Assembly: GCF_000283655.1 (NCBI RefSeq)
Contig: NC_016622.1
Coordinates: forward strand, 942,501-1,006,500
Origin: Azospirillum lipoferum 4B
Lineage (GTDB): Bacteria; Pseudomonadota; Alphaproteobacteria; Azospirillales; Azospirillaceae
DNA: 64,000 nt
Reading direction: 5' to 3'
In this document: in pieces, positions 24,335 through 33,683 of the stretch
Position numbering within the stretch: position 1 is the stretch's first letter
Layout: each line of letters opens with the position of its first letter
Notes under the pieces: model-generated
Databases searched by the model: none
Told to the model about the DNA's origin: nothing
The model's input: only the letters and a program-made list of their open reading frames with translations
Made by a program: the position numbers and the translations under genes

Positions 24335-24943
24335 ATGCCTCTCGATGCGGAAGAGATACCTGACTGGCGGGCTCGGCGGCGCGAGGTGATCCTCAACGCC
24401 GCGGTGGAACTGTTCGCCGGCCGCGATTATGCCTCCGTCCAGGTCGAGGAGGTGGCGAAGCGGGCCGGCGTCGGCAAGGCCACGCTGTACCGCTACTTCC
24501 CCTCAAAGGAAGAGCTTTATCTGGAATCGCTGGAACGGGCGCTCGGCGGGCTGGAGCAGAAGCTGAACGCCGAAATCGCGCCGCAGCAGGTTCCGGCCTC
24601 CGTCCGGCTGTCGGCGATGGTCTCCGCCCTGGTCGGCACGCTGAGCGAGCAGTTGCAGACGCTGAAGCGGCTGGGCGGCGAGCAGTCGGACCTTGCCGAC
24701 CGCACGCGCCGGATCATCGGCCGGCGCAGCGAGCGCACCGCGACCGCCCTGCAGCAGGTCATGGCCGACGGCATGGCGTCGGGCGAGTTCCGCAAGATCG
24801 ATCTGGAAATCGTGCCGCTTCTGGTGATCGGCATGGTGCGCGGCGGCATCATGCAGATGGACGAACGCCCGCGCGAGGCGCTGGAGCGTTCCGTCATCGA
24901 CTTCCTGATGTCCGGCCTGACCAATCTGCCTCCTTTCATATAA
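24335..24943 (+). CDS. TetR/AcrR-family repressor of efflux operon
   Basis: A 202-residue regulator. The N-terminal helix-turn-helix is clear ('AAVELFAGRDYASVQVEEVA' then 'RAGVGKATLYRYFPSKEELY', about residues 20-60), followed by an all-helical ligand-binding C-domain. It is the first gene of a same-strand set with an adaptor and an RND pump (36 bp to the adaptor start). It therefore probably represses its own promoter and the pump genes until a toxic ligand binds. The inducer cannot be inferred from the sequence. Confidence 0.9.
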   Translation: MPLDAEEIPDWRARRREVILNAAVELFAGRDYASVQVEEVAKRAGVGKATLYRYFPSKEELYLESLERALGGLEQKLNAEIAPQQVPASVRLSAMVSALVGTLSEQLQTLKRLGGEQSDLADRTRRIIGRRSERTATALQQVMADGMASGEFRKIDLEIVPLLVIGMVRGGIMQMDERPREALERSVIDFLMSGLTNLPPFI

Positions 24944-24979
24944 GCGCAAGCCGGCCCCCGGCGTTTGGAGTCCCAACGG

Positions 24980-26239
24980 ATGAGACGGCTTTTCCTGGCC
25001 CTGCTGCTTGCGGCACTGCTCGGCGGCGGCGGGTACTACTGGTATGAGACCCGGCATGCCGGGGGCCAGTCCCAGACCGCCAAGGCCGAGGCGACGCCGG
25101 CGGGAACTCGTGCGGTTCCGGTGGTGACCCGGAAGGTGGCGGTCCAGGCCGTGCCGGAGCAGATCGTCACCATCGGCAGCGTCCAGCCCATCGCCGCCAT
25201 CGCCATCAAGGCCCGCGTCGACAGCGTGGTCGAGACGGTGAACTTCGCCGAGGGGCAGGAGGTGAAGGCGGGAGACACGCTGTTCACCCTCGACAGCCGG
25301 GCGCTGGAGGCCCAACTGCGACAGGCTCAGGCCAATCTGGAGCGCGACCGCGCCAATCTGGAAAAGGCCAAGGGGGATGTCAGGCGCTATGCGGAGCTGG
25401 TGCGCACCAGCGCCATCTCCCGCACCACCTATGACGCTGCCGTCGCCACCGCCGACGCGCTGGAAGGCACGGTGAAGGCCGATCTCGCGGCGATCGAGGC
25501 GGCGAAGGTATCGCTCAGCTTCACCCGCATCGCCGCGCCGATGGATGGGCGTACCGGTACGGTGAATGCCAAGGTCGGCACCATGGTCCGCGCCGCCGAC
25601 ACCAACCCCCTGGTCACCCTGACCCAGCTGCGGCCGATCAACGTCTCCTTCAACGTCCCGGAAAGGCATCTGCCGGCGATCCGCGCCGCGATGGAGGCGG
25701 GAACCCTGCCGGTCACCGCCTCCATCGCCGGCAGCCGCGGCGAGACGGCGGAGGGCAGGCTGTCCTTCGTCGACAGCCAGGTCGACCAGCAGACCGGTAC
25801 CATCCTGGTGAAGGGCGAATTCCCGAACGCCGACACCCGGCTGTGGCCGGGCCAGTTCGTCGACACCGTGCTGACCCTGCGGGTGGAGCACGACGCCCTG
25901 ACCATCCCCGATCTTGCGGTGCAGACCGGCCAGAGAGGCCGCTTCGTCTATGTCGTCAAGGCCGACGAGACGGTGGAGGTCCGCCCGGTCACGGTCGAGC
26001 GCACCCATGGCGGCCTCAGCATCATCGCCTCAGGCCTGCAGGCCGGCGAGCGGGTGGTGGTCGATGGCCAGTCGCGCCTGTCCCCCGGCGCGAAGGTGAC
26101 CGAGCGGCCCGGCGGCAAGCCCGCCGGAACCTCGTCCGGCGAAACCGCCGAGGGCGACCGCCGGCAGGGTTCCGCCGCACAGGACGCGGCCGGCCGCAGC
26201 GTCCTGACCCAGGACAAGACAGGCGGGGGTGCGACATGA
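24980..26239 (+). CDS. RND efflux periplasmic adaptor (membrane fusion protein)
   Basis: A 419-residue HlyD/AcrA-family adaptor. An N-terminal uncleaved or signal helix (LFLALLLAALLGGGGYYW) precedes the lipoyl half 'IAIKARVDSVVETVNFAEGQ'. A helical hairpin ('LRQAQANLERDRANLEKAKG') follows, then 'YDAAVATADALEGTVKADLA', the second lipoyl half 'RIAAPMDGRTGTVNAKVG', and beta-barrel and membrane-proximal domains. It bridges the inner-membrane RND pump and an outer-membrane channel. No channel gene is present. The ATG at 24980 is chosen over a TTG at 24965. Its stop overlaps the pump start (ATGA). Confidence 0.92.
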   Translation: MRRLFLALLLAALLGGGGYYWYETRHAGGQSQTAKAEATPAGTRAVPVVTRKVAVQAVPEQIVTIGSVQPIAAIAIKARVDSVVETVNFAEGQEVKAGDTLFTLDSRALEAQLRQAQANLERDRANLEKAKGDVRRYAELVRTSAISRTTYDAAVATADALEGTVKADLAAIEAAKVSLSFTRIAAPMDGRTGTVNAKVGTMVRAADTNPLVTLTQLRPINVSFNVPERHLPAIRAAMEAGTLPVTASIAGSRGETAEGRLSFVDSQVDQQTGTILVKGEFPNADTRLWPGQFVDTVLTLRVEHDALTIPDLAVQTGQRGRFVYVVKADETVEVRPVTVERTHGGLSIIASGLQAGERVVVDGQSRLSPGAKVTERPGGKPAGTSSGETAEGDRRQGSAAQDAAGRSVLTQDKTGGGAT

Positions 26240-29200
26240 ACCTCTCCGAACTCTGCATCCGCCGTCCGGTGATGACCATTCTCCTGACGGCGGCGCTGGT
26301 GCTGAGCGGTCTCGCCGCCTATCGCCAGCTGCCCACCGCGGCGCTGCCGCGGGTGGATTTTCCGGTGGTCAGTGTCACCGCCACGCTGCCCGGCGCCTCG
26401 CCGGAGACGATGGCGGCATCGGTCGCCAGTCCGCTGGAGCGGGAATTCTCCACCATCGCCGGCATCGATACGCTGACCTCCAACAGCACGCTCGGCAACA
26501 CCAGCATCACCATCCAGTTCGTGCTGGAGCGCGACATCGACGCGGCGGCGGCCGACGTGCAGGCGGCCATCGCCCGCACCCAGCGCCGGCTGCCGGCCGA
26601 CATGACCACGCCGCCCAGCTATCGGAAGGTGAACCCGGCGGACCAGCCGATCCTGTTCCTGTCGCTGAACTCGCCGACCCTGCCGCTGGCGCGGCTGAAC
26701 GACATCGCCGAAACGCTGATCCAGCCGAAGGTCGCGACCCTGCCGGGCGTGGCGCAGGTCCAGATCTACGGCTCGCAGAAATATGCGGTGCGGGTGCAGG
26801 TGAACCCCAACGCGCTGTCGCTGCGCGGCATCGGCATCGACGAGCTGCAGAAGGCGCTGGCCGCCGCCAACGCCAACACCCCGGTCGGCACCCTGACCGG
26901 CCAGCAGCAGCAGCTGGTGATTGCGGCCAACCCGCAGCTTCCCGATGCCGCCGCCTTCCGCGAGCTGATCGTCGCCTACCGCAACAACGCACCGGTGCGG
27001 CTGGGCGACGTGGCGCAGGTGCTGGACAGCGTGGAGAACAACCGCACCGCCAGCTGGCTGAACGGCACGCGCAGCATCATGCTGGCGGTCCAGCGCCAGC
27101 CCGACGCCAACACCGTCGACGTGGTGGACCGGGTGCGCGCGCTGGTGCCGGTGTTCCAGGCCCAGCTTCCGGCCTCCGCCGCCATCCAGATCGTCAACGA
27201 CCGCTCGCAATCGATCCGTCAGGCGGTGGAGGACGTGCAGTTCACCCTGGCCCTGACCATCGTGCTGGTCGTGCTGGTGATCTTCCTGTTCCTGCGTCGT
27301 CTCTCCGCCACCCTGATCCCGGCGCTGGCCGTGCCGATTTCGCTGATCGCGACGGCGGGCGGCATGCACCTGATGGGGTTTTCGGTCGACAACATCTCGC
27401 TGATGGCCCTGACCCTGGCCGTCGGCCTCGTGGTGGACGACGCCATCGTGATGATGGAGAACATCGTCCGCTACGTCGAAGAAGGGATGAAGCCGTTCGA
27501 GGCCGCCATCAAGGGCTCGCGCGAGATCGGTTTCACCATTCTGTCGATCACCCTGTCGCTGGTCGCGGTGTTCATCCCGATCCTGCTGATGGGCGGCGTG
27601 GTCGGGCGGCTGTTCCATGAATTCGCGCTGGTCGTGACCATGGCGATTGCCGCGTCGGCCTTCGTGTCGCTGACGCTGACGCCGATGATGTGCTCCCGCT
27701 TCCTGGTCCACCATGCCCATGGCGAGAAGGAGGGCTGGTTCGGCCGTGTGCTGGAAGGCGGTTTCTCGGCGCTGCTCAACGGCTATGCCCGCACGCTGCG
27801 CTGGACGCTGCGCCACCGGCCGCTGATGGGGCTGGTGATGATCGCCACCGTGATCGGCACCGCGGTGCTCTATCAGGCGATCCCCAAGGGCTTCTTCCCG
27901 ACCGAGGACATCGGCCAGATCCAGGTGACGACGGAGGCACGGGCAGACATCGCCTTCCCGTCCATGGCCGAGCGCCAGCAGCAGGTCGCCGCCATCATGA
28001 AGGCAAATCCGGCGGTGGTCGACGTGATCTCCTCGGTCGGTGTCGGCGGCAGCACCGGCAACCAGGGCCGCATGTTCGTCACGCTGAAGCCGCGCGCGGA
28101 GCGTCCTGCGATCGGCGACGTGATCCAGCAACTGCGTCGTCAGGTCAACGGCATTCCCGGCATGGCCGTCTATATGCAGCCGGTGCAGAACCTGCGCATC
28201 GGCGGCCGGACCTCCAAGAGCCTGTACCAGTACACCATCCAGGGGCTCGACCTGGACGAGCTCTATCAATGGTCGGGCCGGCTGGAGCAGACCCTGCACG
28301 GCATCCCCATCCTGCAGGACGTCACCAGCGACCTTCAGCTGAACAATCCGCAGGCCTATGTCCACATCGACCGCGAGAAGGCGGCGACTCTGGGCATCGG
28401 CGTCGATCAGGTGCGCTCGACCCTCTACAGCGCCTTCGGTCAGCGGCAGGTGTCGACCATCTACACCCCCAGCAACGACTATCAGGTGTTGATCGAGCTG
28501 GAGCCGAAATACCAGGGCGACGACAGTTCGCTGTCGCGCATTTATGTCCGCTCCACCACGTCGGGCAAGCTGGTACCTCTCGACGCCTTCGCGCGGGTGG
28601 AGCGGACGGCCGGGCCGCTGGCGGTGGCGCACCAGGGCCAGCTTCCGGCGGTCACCCTGTCCTTCAACCTGGCGCCCGGCGCCTCGCTGGGACAGGCGGT
28701 GGACATGATCCGCGAAGCTGAGCGCGAGATGGGCCTGCCGCCCACCATCACCACCGGCTTCGCCGGCACCGCCCAGGTGTTCCAGGATGCCCAGGCCGGG
28801 CAGGCGCTGCTGCTGTCGGCGGCGGTGCTGGTGATCTACATCGTGCTGGGCGTGCTGTATGAGAGCTTCGTCCACCCGCTGACCATCCTGTCCGGCCTGC
28901 CCTCCGCGGTGATCGGCGCGCTGGGCACGCTGATGCTGTTCGACACCGAACTCAGCATGATCGCCATCATCGGCATCCTGATGCTGATCGGCATCGTGAA
29001 GAAGAACGCGATCATGATGATCGACTTCGCGGTGGAGGCGCGGCGCAACGGCATGTCGGCGCATGACGCCATCGAACAGGCGTGCCTGCTGCGCTTCCGC
29101 CCGATCATGATGACCACCATGGCCGCCATCATGGGGACGCTGCCCATCGCCATCGCCCATGGCGCCGCCGCCGAGCTGCGCCAGCCGCTGGGCCTCGCCG

Positions 29201-29361
29201 TGGTCGGCGGGCTGTGCGTGTCGCAGGTGCTGACGCTCTACATCACGCCGTCGCTCTACCTCTACATGGAGGATTTCGGCCGCTTCGTCGCCAACCTGTT
29301 CCAGCGCGGCGGCAAGGCGGACTTGCCGCACGGCCCGATGCCGGCCGGCGGCGACGACTGA
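26236..29361 (+). CDS. RND-family efflux permease (AcrB/MdtB-like)
   Basis: A 1041-residue RND pump of normal length. It begins MNLSELCIRRPVMTILLTAA with TM1, then the PN1 porter region ('GASPETMAASVASPLEREFS'). The proton-relay Asp pair in TM4 is readable in 'VGLVVDDAIVMMENI'. The second half repeats the pattern ('PKGFFPTEDIGQIQVTTEA', 'IVKKNAIMMIDFAVEA'). The sequence is closest in feel to MdtB/MdtC-type multidrug pumps. It is translationally coupled to the adaptor. A 12-bp-arm hairpin follows at 29429-29458. Confidence 0.93.
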   Translation: MNLSELCIRRPVMTILLTAALVLSGLAAYRQLPTAALPRVDFPVVSVTATLPGASPETMAASVASPLEREFSTIAGIDTLTSNSTLGNTSITIQFVLERDIDAAAADVQAAIARTQRRLPADMTTPPSYRKVNPADQPILFLSLNSPTLPLARLNDIAETLIQPKVATLPGVAQVQIYGSQKYAVRVQVNPNALSLRGIGIDELQKALAAANANTPVGTLTGQQQQLVIAANPQLPDAAAFRELIVAYRNNAPVRLGDVAQVLDSVENNRTASWLNGTRSIMLAVQRQPDANTVDVVDRVRALVPVFQAQLPASAAIQIVNDRSQSIRQAVEDVQFTLALTIVLVVLVIFLFLRRLSATLIPALAVPISLIATAGGMHLMGFSVDNISLMALTLAVGLVVDDAIVMMENIVRYVEEGMKPFEAAIKGSREIGFTILSITLSLVAVFIPILLMGGVVGRLFHEFALVVTMAIAASAFVSLTLTPMMCSRFLVHHAHGEKEGWFGRVLEGGFSALLNGYARTLRWTLRHRPLMGLVMIATVIGTAVLYQAIPKGFFPTEDIGQIQVTTEARADIAFPSMAERQQQVAAIMKANPAVVDVISSVGVGGSTGNQGRMFVTLKPRAERPAIGDVIQQLRRQVNGIPGMAVYMQPVQNLRIGGRTSKSLYQYTIQGLDLDELYQWSGRLEQTLHGIPILQDVTSDLQLNNPQAYVHIDREKAATLGIGVDQVRSTLYSAFGQRQVSTIYTPSNDYQVLIELEPKYQGDDSSLSRIYVRSTTSGKLVPLDAFARVERTAGPLAVAHQGQLPAVTLSFNLAPGASLGQAVDMIREAEREMGLPPTITTGFAGTAQVFQDAQAGQALLLSAAVLVIYIVLGVLYESFVHPLTILSGLPSAVIGALGTLMLFDTELSMIAIIGILMLIGIVKKNAIMMIDFAVEARRNGMSAHDAIEQACLLRFRPIMMTTMAAIMGTLPIAIAHGAAAELRQPLGLAVVGGLCVSQVLTLYITPSLYLYMEDFGRFVANLFQRGGKADLPHGPMPAGGDD

Positions 29362-29428
29362 TCCCGCAATCGCTCCGCGTGCAGAAGCATCTTGCGGGAC
29401 GCGTGAAATGGCTTATCTTTGGGGACAG

Positions 29429-29458
29429 GCGTACCGGGGTGGCTAGACCCCGATACGC
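29429..29458. terminator. Hairpin after RND operon without T tract
   Basis: Arms GCGTACCGGGGT (29429-29440) and ACCCCGATACGC (29447-29458) pair with one mismatch on the plus strand, which becomes a G-U pair on the minus strand. The loop is 6 nt. It sits 68 bp after the pump stop and 9 bp beyond the stop of the minus-strand small peptide. No T run follows on either strand, so it may be a transcript-end stabiliser rather than an intrinsic terminator. Confidence 0.35.
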
Positions 29459-29466
29459 CCATCCGA

Positions 29467-29541
29467 TCAGCGGTTCAGAAGATCAAGGCACGCCTTGATG
29501 ATCTGCAACAGCAGGATCAGGAGTGCGAGGATTTTCTCCAT
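29467..29541 (-). CDS. Possible 24-residue hydrophobic peptide
   Basis: A short frame with ATG at 29541 and stop TGA at 29469-29467 encodes MEKILALLILLLQ, then IIKACLDLLNR: one Leu/Ile-rich membrane helix with charged ends. GGGAGAGAAGAGG lies immediately upstream as a ribosome site. Size and composition resemble type I toxin peptides (Ibs, Ldr, Fst) and small regulatory membrane proteins. It stands alone in the gap between the RND operon and trpE. No antisense RNA can be proved from sequence. It is too short for statistics alone, so this is tentative. Confidence 0.4.
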   Translation of the reverse strand: MEKILALLILLLQIIKACLDLLNR

Positions 29542-29717
29542 CCTCTTCTCTCCCTTGGTGTGCGGCGGTGGCGGCCCATCCGCCACCCCGTCCGCACCCG
29601 GCCACTATAACCACATGGTTGCAGATGTGTGCGCCGGCTTGCGTTTTCGGCGAACAGAATTCTGCGGATAATCGCGTTCCGGGACGAGGGCGTGCCGTGT
29701 GCCGCCACACAGGCATG

Positions 29718-29747
29718 AAAAAGGCCGCTTCGTCAGCGGCCTTTTTT
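29718..29747. terminator. Bidirectional intrinsic terminator after trpE
   Basis: Stem GGCCGCT / AGCGGCC with loop TCGTC is flanked by AAAAA on one side and TTTTTT on the other (29718-29747). It will therefore terminate transcription in either direction. It lies 20 bp beyond the trpE stop on the minus strand. Confidence 0.85.
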
Positions 29748-29767
29748 GATTGTCATGTGAAAAACGA

Positions 29768-31279
29768 CTACCCGCGCGCGGTCGTGCGCAGCGTCTCTTC
29801 CGCGGCGCGGATCAGGGCCATCGACTTGTTGACGGTCTCCTGATACTCGGCCTCGGGATCGCTGTCGGCGACCACGCCGCCGCCGGCCTGGACATACATC
29901 ATGCCGTCCTTCAGCACGGCGGTGCGCAGCGCGATGCAGGTGTCCATGGCACCCGACGCGCCGAAATAGCCGATGCAGCCGGCATAGACGCCGCGGCGCG
30001 CCTTCTCCAACTCGTCGATGATCTCCATGGCGCGGACCTTGGGCGCGCCGGACACCGTGCCGGCGGGGAAGCCGGCGACCAGCGCGTCGAGCGCGTCGAA
30101 TTTCGGGTCCAGTTCGCCCTCGACGTTCGACACGATGTGCATGACGTGGCTGTAGAGTTCCACGATCATCTTGGCGGTCACCTTGACGGTGCCGACCTTC
30201 GCCACCCGGCCGACATCGTTGCGGCCGAGGTCGAGCAGCATCAGATGCTCGGCCAACTCCTTGGGATCGCTCAGCAGATCGGCGGCCAGCGCCTCGTCCT
30301 CCGCCGTGGTGGCGCCGCGCTTGCGCGTGCCGGCGATGGGACGGACGGTGACCTTGCCGTCGCGCACCCGCACCAGGATTTCCGGGCTGGAGCCGACGAT
30401 GGTGAGGTCGCCGAAATCGCAGTGGAACAGGAAGGGCGACGGGTTCAGGCGGCGCAGCGTGCGGTACAGCGACAGCGGCGACGGCTTGAAGGGGAAGCGG
30501 ATGCGCTGCGACGGCACGACCTGGAAGATGTCGCCGGCGCGGATGTACTCCTTCGCCCTCTCCACGATGGCGTGATATTCCTCGCGCGTCGTGTTGGAGG
30601 TCCAGGCCAGCGGCAGGCCGGTCTCGGTCCGCGGCTCGCGCCGGTAGGGCAGGGGGCGTTCGAGGTCGGCCAGCGCATCGGTCAGCCGTTCCCGCGCGTC
30701 GGCATAGGCCGCGGCGGAGTCCTTGCCAGCCTTCGGCCAGACCGGCGTCACCAGCGTGATCGAATCGGTGTGGCTGTCGAAGATGGCGACGATGCTGGGC
30801 CGGGTCAGGATGGCGTCGGGAATGTTCAGCTCGTCCGGATTGTTGTCCGGCAGCCGTTCCATCAGCCGCACCATGTCGTAGGTCATGTAGCCGAACAGCC
30901 CGGCGGCCATCGGCGGCAGTTCCTCCGGCAGTGGAATCCGGCTCTCCTTGATCAACGTGCGCAGTGCCTCGAGCGGTGCGGCGCCTAGCGGCTGGAAGGC
31001 GTCGCGGTCATGCAGGGCGTCGCGGTTGATCTCCGCCCTGTTGCCCCGCGACCGCCACACCACGTCCGGCTTGAAGCCGATCACCGAATAGCGGTCGCGC
31101 CGCGAGCCGGCCCCGCGCTCCGCCGATTCCAGCAGGAAGCCGAAGGGACGCCCGTCCGCCAGCTTCATATAGGCGGAGACCGGCGTCTCCAGGTCGCTGA
31201 CCAGCGTGGTCCACACCACCTGCGGCCGACCGGCGGCGTAAGCGGCGTCGAAGCTGGCGATATCGGGCTGGACCTTCAC
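29768..31279 (-). CDS. trpE: Anthranilate synthase component I
   Basis: A 503-residue TrpE, which with the glutamine amidotransferase TrpG converts chorismate to anthranilate, the first step of tryptophan synthesis. The feedback-inhibition 'GFLLESAE' motif is near residue 50. The chorismate-binding domain has 'FQVVPSQRIRFPF', 'VGSSPEILVRV', 'PIAGTRKRG', 'LDLGRNDVGRV' and 'TVSGAPKVRAMEII'. It starts at a GTG (31279) with AAGAGG upstream. It is a stand-alone TrpE, not the TrpE-TrpG fusion also known in this lineage, and trpG is not in the window. ppiD lies 41 bp upstream on the same strand, and no leader peptide or attenuator is visible between them. Confidence 0.95.
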   Translation of the reverse strand: MKVQPDIASFDAAYAAGRPQVVWTTLVSDLETPVSAYMKLADGRPFGFLLESAERGAGSRRDRYSVIGFKPDVVWRSRGNRAEINRDALHDRDAFQPLGAAPLEALRTLIKESRIPLPEELPPMAAGLFGYMTYDMVRLMERLPDNNPDELNIPDAILTRPSIVAIFDSHTDSITLVTPVWPKAGKDSAAAYADARERLTDALADLERPLPYRREPRTETGLPLAWTSNTTREEYHAIVERAKEYIRAGDIFQVVPSQRIRFPFKPSPLSLYRTLRRLNPSPFLFHCDFGDLTIVGSSPEILVRVRDGKVTVRPIAGTRKRGATTAEDEALAADLLSDPKELAEHLMLLDLGRNDVGRVAKVGTVKVTAKMIVELYSHVMHIVSNVEGELDPKFDALDALVAGFPAGTVSGAPKVRAMEIIDELEKARRGVYAGCIGYFGASGAMDTCIALRTAVLKDGMMYVQAGGGVVADSDPEAEYQETVNKSMALIRAAEETLRTTARG

Positions 31280-31320
31280 GGCACGAGACCTCTTGCTTGG
31301 CTGTCGGCTAAGCCGGAGCC

Positions 31321-33201
31321 TCAGTTGCTGGCGAAGAACTGGTCGATGCGCTGGCGGTAGATCTGCACCGGATACTTGTCGCGCAGCGCGTTGGTGAACT
31401 CGGCCACCAGATCGTTCTCCAGCCCCTGCTCGACGGAGGCGCGGACCGGCGCCAGATCGGCATCGGCGGCCTTCGGATCGGCCGGAATGACCTCTTTCAG
31501 GCGGGCGACGACCTGGGCGTCGGCGGTGGTGCCGCTGACCACCTCGTTCGGCTTGGCGGCGAACAGCTTGGCGACCATGTCGCCCGGCAGGCCCTGGACC
31601 GATTGGGCATCGCGGGTGAAGGGCGCCGTCATGGCGAAGCTGGCGCCGGCCTGGGTGGCGACATCCTGGGCCGCGGCCTCCGCGCCCTGCTTCAGGCGGG
31701 CGGCGATCTCCTCCGCCTTCTTGGCGGCGCGTTCGGCGCGCTGTTCCTGCTGCCAGTCGGCGATGACCTGATCGCGGACGTCGGCCAGCGGACGAACCGC
31801 GGCGGGGATCACGCTGTCGACGCGGACGGCGGTGAAGATGCTGCCCTCGCCTTCGGTCAGGTTGGAGGTGGCGCCGGTCTTCAATTGGAACGCGGTGGGC
31901 AGCATCGCCTTCAGGCCGGGCAGGTCCGGAGCGGCGTCCTTGCCGTCCGGCGCCTTGCCGGTGCTGTCGATGGCGGCGACCTTGGTCAGGGCCAGCCCCT
32001 GGGCCTGCGCCACCTCGTCCAGCGACGCACCGCTGGCGAGCTGGTCCTCGACCCGGTTGGCGATGGAGAAGACGGAATCGAGCGCCTGCTCCTTCTTCAG
32101 GTCGTTCGCCAGCTGGTCGCGCACATCCTCGAAGCTGCGGGTGGTCGCCGGGGTCACGCCGGTGACGGCCATGACGTGCCAGCCGAGCGAGCTCTTGACC
32201 GCATCGGAGGTCTTGTCCTCTTCCAGCGCGAAGGCGGCGTCGCCGATTTCCGGCAGGTCGGTTCGGGCGATGTTGTCGAGCGTCACCGGCTCCTGGCCGG
32301 CATCCTTGGCGGCCTCGGCCAGCCCCTTGGTCTTGGCGGCTTCGGCGACCTGCTTCGCCTTCGCCTCGTCATCGAAAACCAGCATCTGGACGGTGCGCTT
32401 TTCCGGCGCGCCGAATTCGCTCGCCCGTTCCTCGTAGGCCTTGCGCAGCTCGGCATCGTCGATCTTGATGTCCTTGGCCAGCGCATCGGGCGACAGGAGG
32501 GCGACGGTCAGCGACCGGTATTCCGGGGCGGTGAAGCGGACCTGATGGTCTTCATAGGCCTGCTTGATCGCCGCGTCGTCGGGCACCCCGACATCGCCGA
32601 TGGCGCCGTTGGGCAGGGTCACGACCTCCGCCACGCGCTTTTCGCCGCGGAAGCGGTAGAGGTCCTGCACCAGCGGCTGCGGCGGCGTCAGGCCGGCGGC
32701 GACGGCGCCGGCCACCAGCTGCCGCGCCGTGTCGCGCTGGATCATCGCGACATAGGCATCCTCGGTCAGCTGGGCGTTGCGCAGCGCCGAACGGAAGATG
32801 TTCGGATCGAACTGGCCCTGCTGGTTGCGGAAGGCCGGCTCGTCGGCGATGCGCAGCCGGATCACCTCCGGACCGACGGAAATGCCCATGTCGGTCGCGG
32901 CGAGATCGAACAGCGTGCGCTGGATCAGCGATTGCAGCGACTGTTCCAGAAGGCCGAAGCGCTTGGCCTGCTCGGCGGTCAGGGTGCCGCCCAGCATCGG
33001 GCGCAGCCGTTCCATCTGCCGGCGGAATTCCTGGTCCAGCGTCTGCTGCTCGATCTCCACCTTGCCGACTTGGGCGACGGTGGTGGGGGTGGAGGCACGG
33101 AACACGTCGCCGATGCCCCAAACGCCGAAGCTGAGGATCAACAGCACGAACAGGATCTTGACGACCCAGGAGCCGGCGAAATTGCGGATGAACTGGAGCA
33201 T
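31321..33201 (-). CDS. ppiD: Periplasmic peptidyl-prolyl isomerase / chaperone PpiD
   Basis: A 626-residue inner-membrane-anchored periplasmic folding factor. Cytoplasmic start MLQFIRNFAGSW is followed by one helix (about 13-33, 'VVKILFVLLILSFGVWGIG') and a SurA_N-like chaperone domain (about 35-170). A degenerate parvulin module (about 230-370, 'PEIGDAAFALEEDKTSDAVK' and 'GWHVMAVTGV') and a C-terminal helical part come next. It helps newly exported proteins leave SecYEG. The ppiD-trpE order is common in alphaproteobacteria. Confidence 0.92.
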   Translation of the reverse strand: MLQFIRNFAGSWVVKILFVLLILSFGVWGIGDVFRASTPTTVAQVGKVEIEQQTLDQEFRRQMERLRPMLGGTLTAEQAKRFGLLEQSLQSLIQRTLFDLAATDMGISVGPEVIRLRIADEPAFRNQQGQFDPNIFRSALRNAQLTEDAYVAMIQRDTARQLVAGAVAAGLTPPQPLVQDLYRFRGEKRVAEVVTLPNGAIGDVGVPDDAAIKQAYEDHQVRFTAPEYRSLTVALLSPDALAKDIKIDDAELRKAYEERASEFGAPEKRTVQMLVFDDEAKAKQVAEAAKTKGLAEAAKDAGQEPVTLDNIARTDLPEIGDAAFALEEDKTSDAVKSSLGWHVMAVTGVTPATTRSFEDVRDQLANDLKKEQALDSVFSIANRVEDQLASGASLDEVAQAQGLALTKVAAIDSTGKAPDGKDAAPDLPGLKAMLPTAFQLKTGATSNLTEGEGSIFTAVRVDSVIPAAVRPLADVRDQVIADWQQEQRAERAAKKAEEIAARLKQGAEAAAQDVATQAGASFAMTAPFTRDAQSVQGLPGDMVAKLFAAKPNEVVSGTTADAQVVARLKEVIPADPKAADADLAPVRASVEQGLENDLVAEFTNALRDKYPVQIYRQRIDQFFASN

Positions 33202-33340
33202 GGGACCCGAATCTGAGCGCGTCGTTCGGCCATCCGGCCGGGGCGGCGCATCATAGATAGGGGAGGGTGGGGCGGCAACAGCCCTTTTCCGTCAGAGTCA
33301 TTTCCGGAAAGCCGATCTGCGGCGGGCCTTTTCTCACGAC

Positions 33341-33374
33341 AAAGACCCGGCCCCGCTTCCGATGCGGCGCCGGG
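33341..33374 (-). terminator. Probable terminator after csbD-like gene
   Basis: On the minus strand CCCGGCGCCGC, loop ATCGGAA, GCGGGGCCGGG forms an 11-bp stem with one mismatch, followed by TCTTTG. It lies 25 bp beyond the CsbD stop and separates that gene from ppiD. No further gene is seen in 33202-33340. Confidence 0.6.
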
Positions 33375-33399
33375 GCTTTCGGTCGCTGGGGCCAGAGCC

Positions 33400-33579
33400 T
33401 TACTTCAGGGCGTCGCGGGCGGCATCCTTGGCGCTGCCGACCGTGTTCTGAACCTTGCCGGCCGCCTTGTCGCCCTGGCCCTCGGTCTCGGTCTTCTTGT
33501 CGCCGGTCAGCTTGCCGGCGGCTTCCTTGATCGAGCCCTTGGCGGAGCGGGCGGCGCCCTCGATGCGGTCCTTGTCCAT
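33400..33579 (-). CDS. CsbD-family stress protein
   Basis: A 59-residue protein beginning MDKDRIEGAARSAKGSIKEA with the CsbD repeat ('AAGKLTGDKKTETEGQGDKA' then 'AGKVQNTVG'). It is highly charged and Lys/Ala-rich, typical of small general-stress proteins of unknown mechanism. AGGAGG at 33588-33593 (minus) is a strong ribosome site. An EcfG-like promoter motif lies 36-60 bp upstream and fits stress induction. It is followed by a hairpin terminator. Confidence 0.9.
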   Translation of the reverse strand: MDKDRIEGAARSAKGSIKEAAGKLTGDKKTETEGQGDKAAGKVQNTVGSAKDAARDALK

Positions 33580-33614
33580 GGTGGCAACCTCCTGAGTGTT
33601 GGGTATGCCGGGAC

Positions 33615-33639
33615 AACAGACCGGTAGGAGAAAGGCTCC
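33615..33639 (-). promoter_or_regulatory. EcfG-like promoter for csbD gene
   Basis: On the minus strand GGAGC (33639-33635), 16-nt spacer, TGTT (33618-33615). This is one base off the -35 and one off the -10 of the EcfG consensus GGAAC-N16-CGTT, with ideal spacing. The CsbD ATG is 36 bp downstream of the -10. Confidence 0.4.
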
Positions 33640-33683
33640 ATTAAATTTCGTACACGAAAGTCGAGCCTGGAAAGAGCCGGCCG

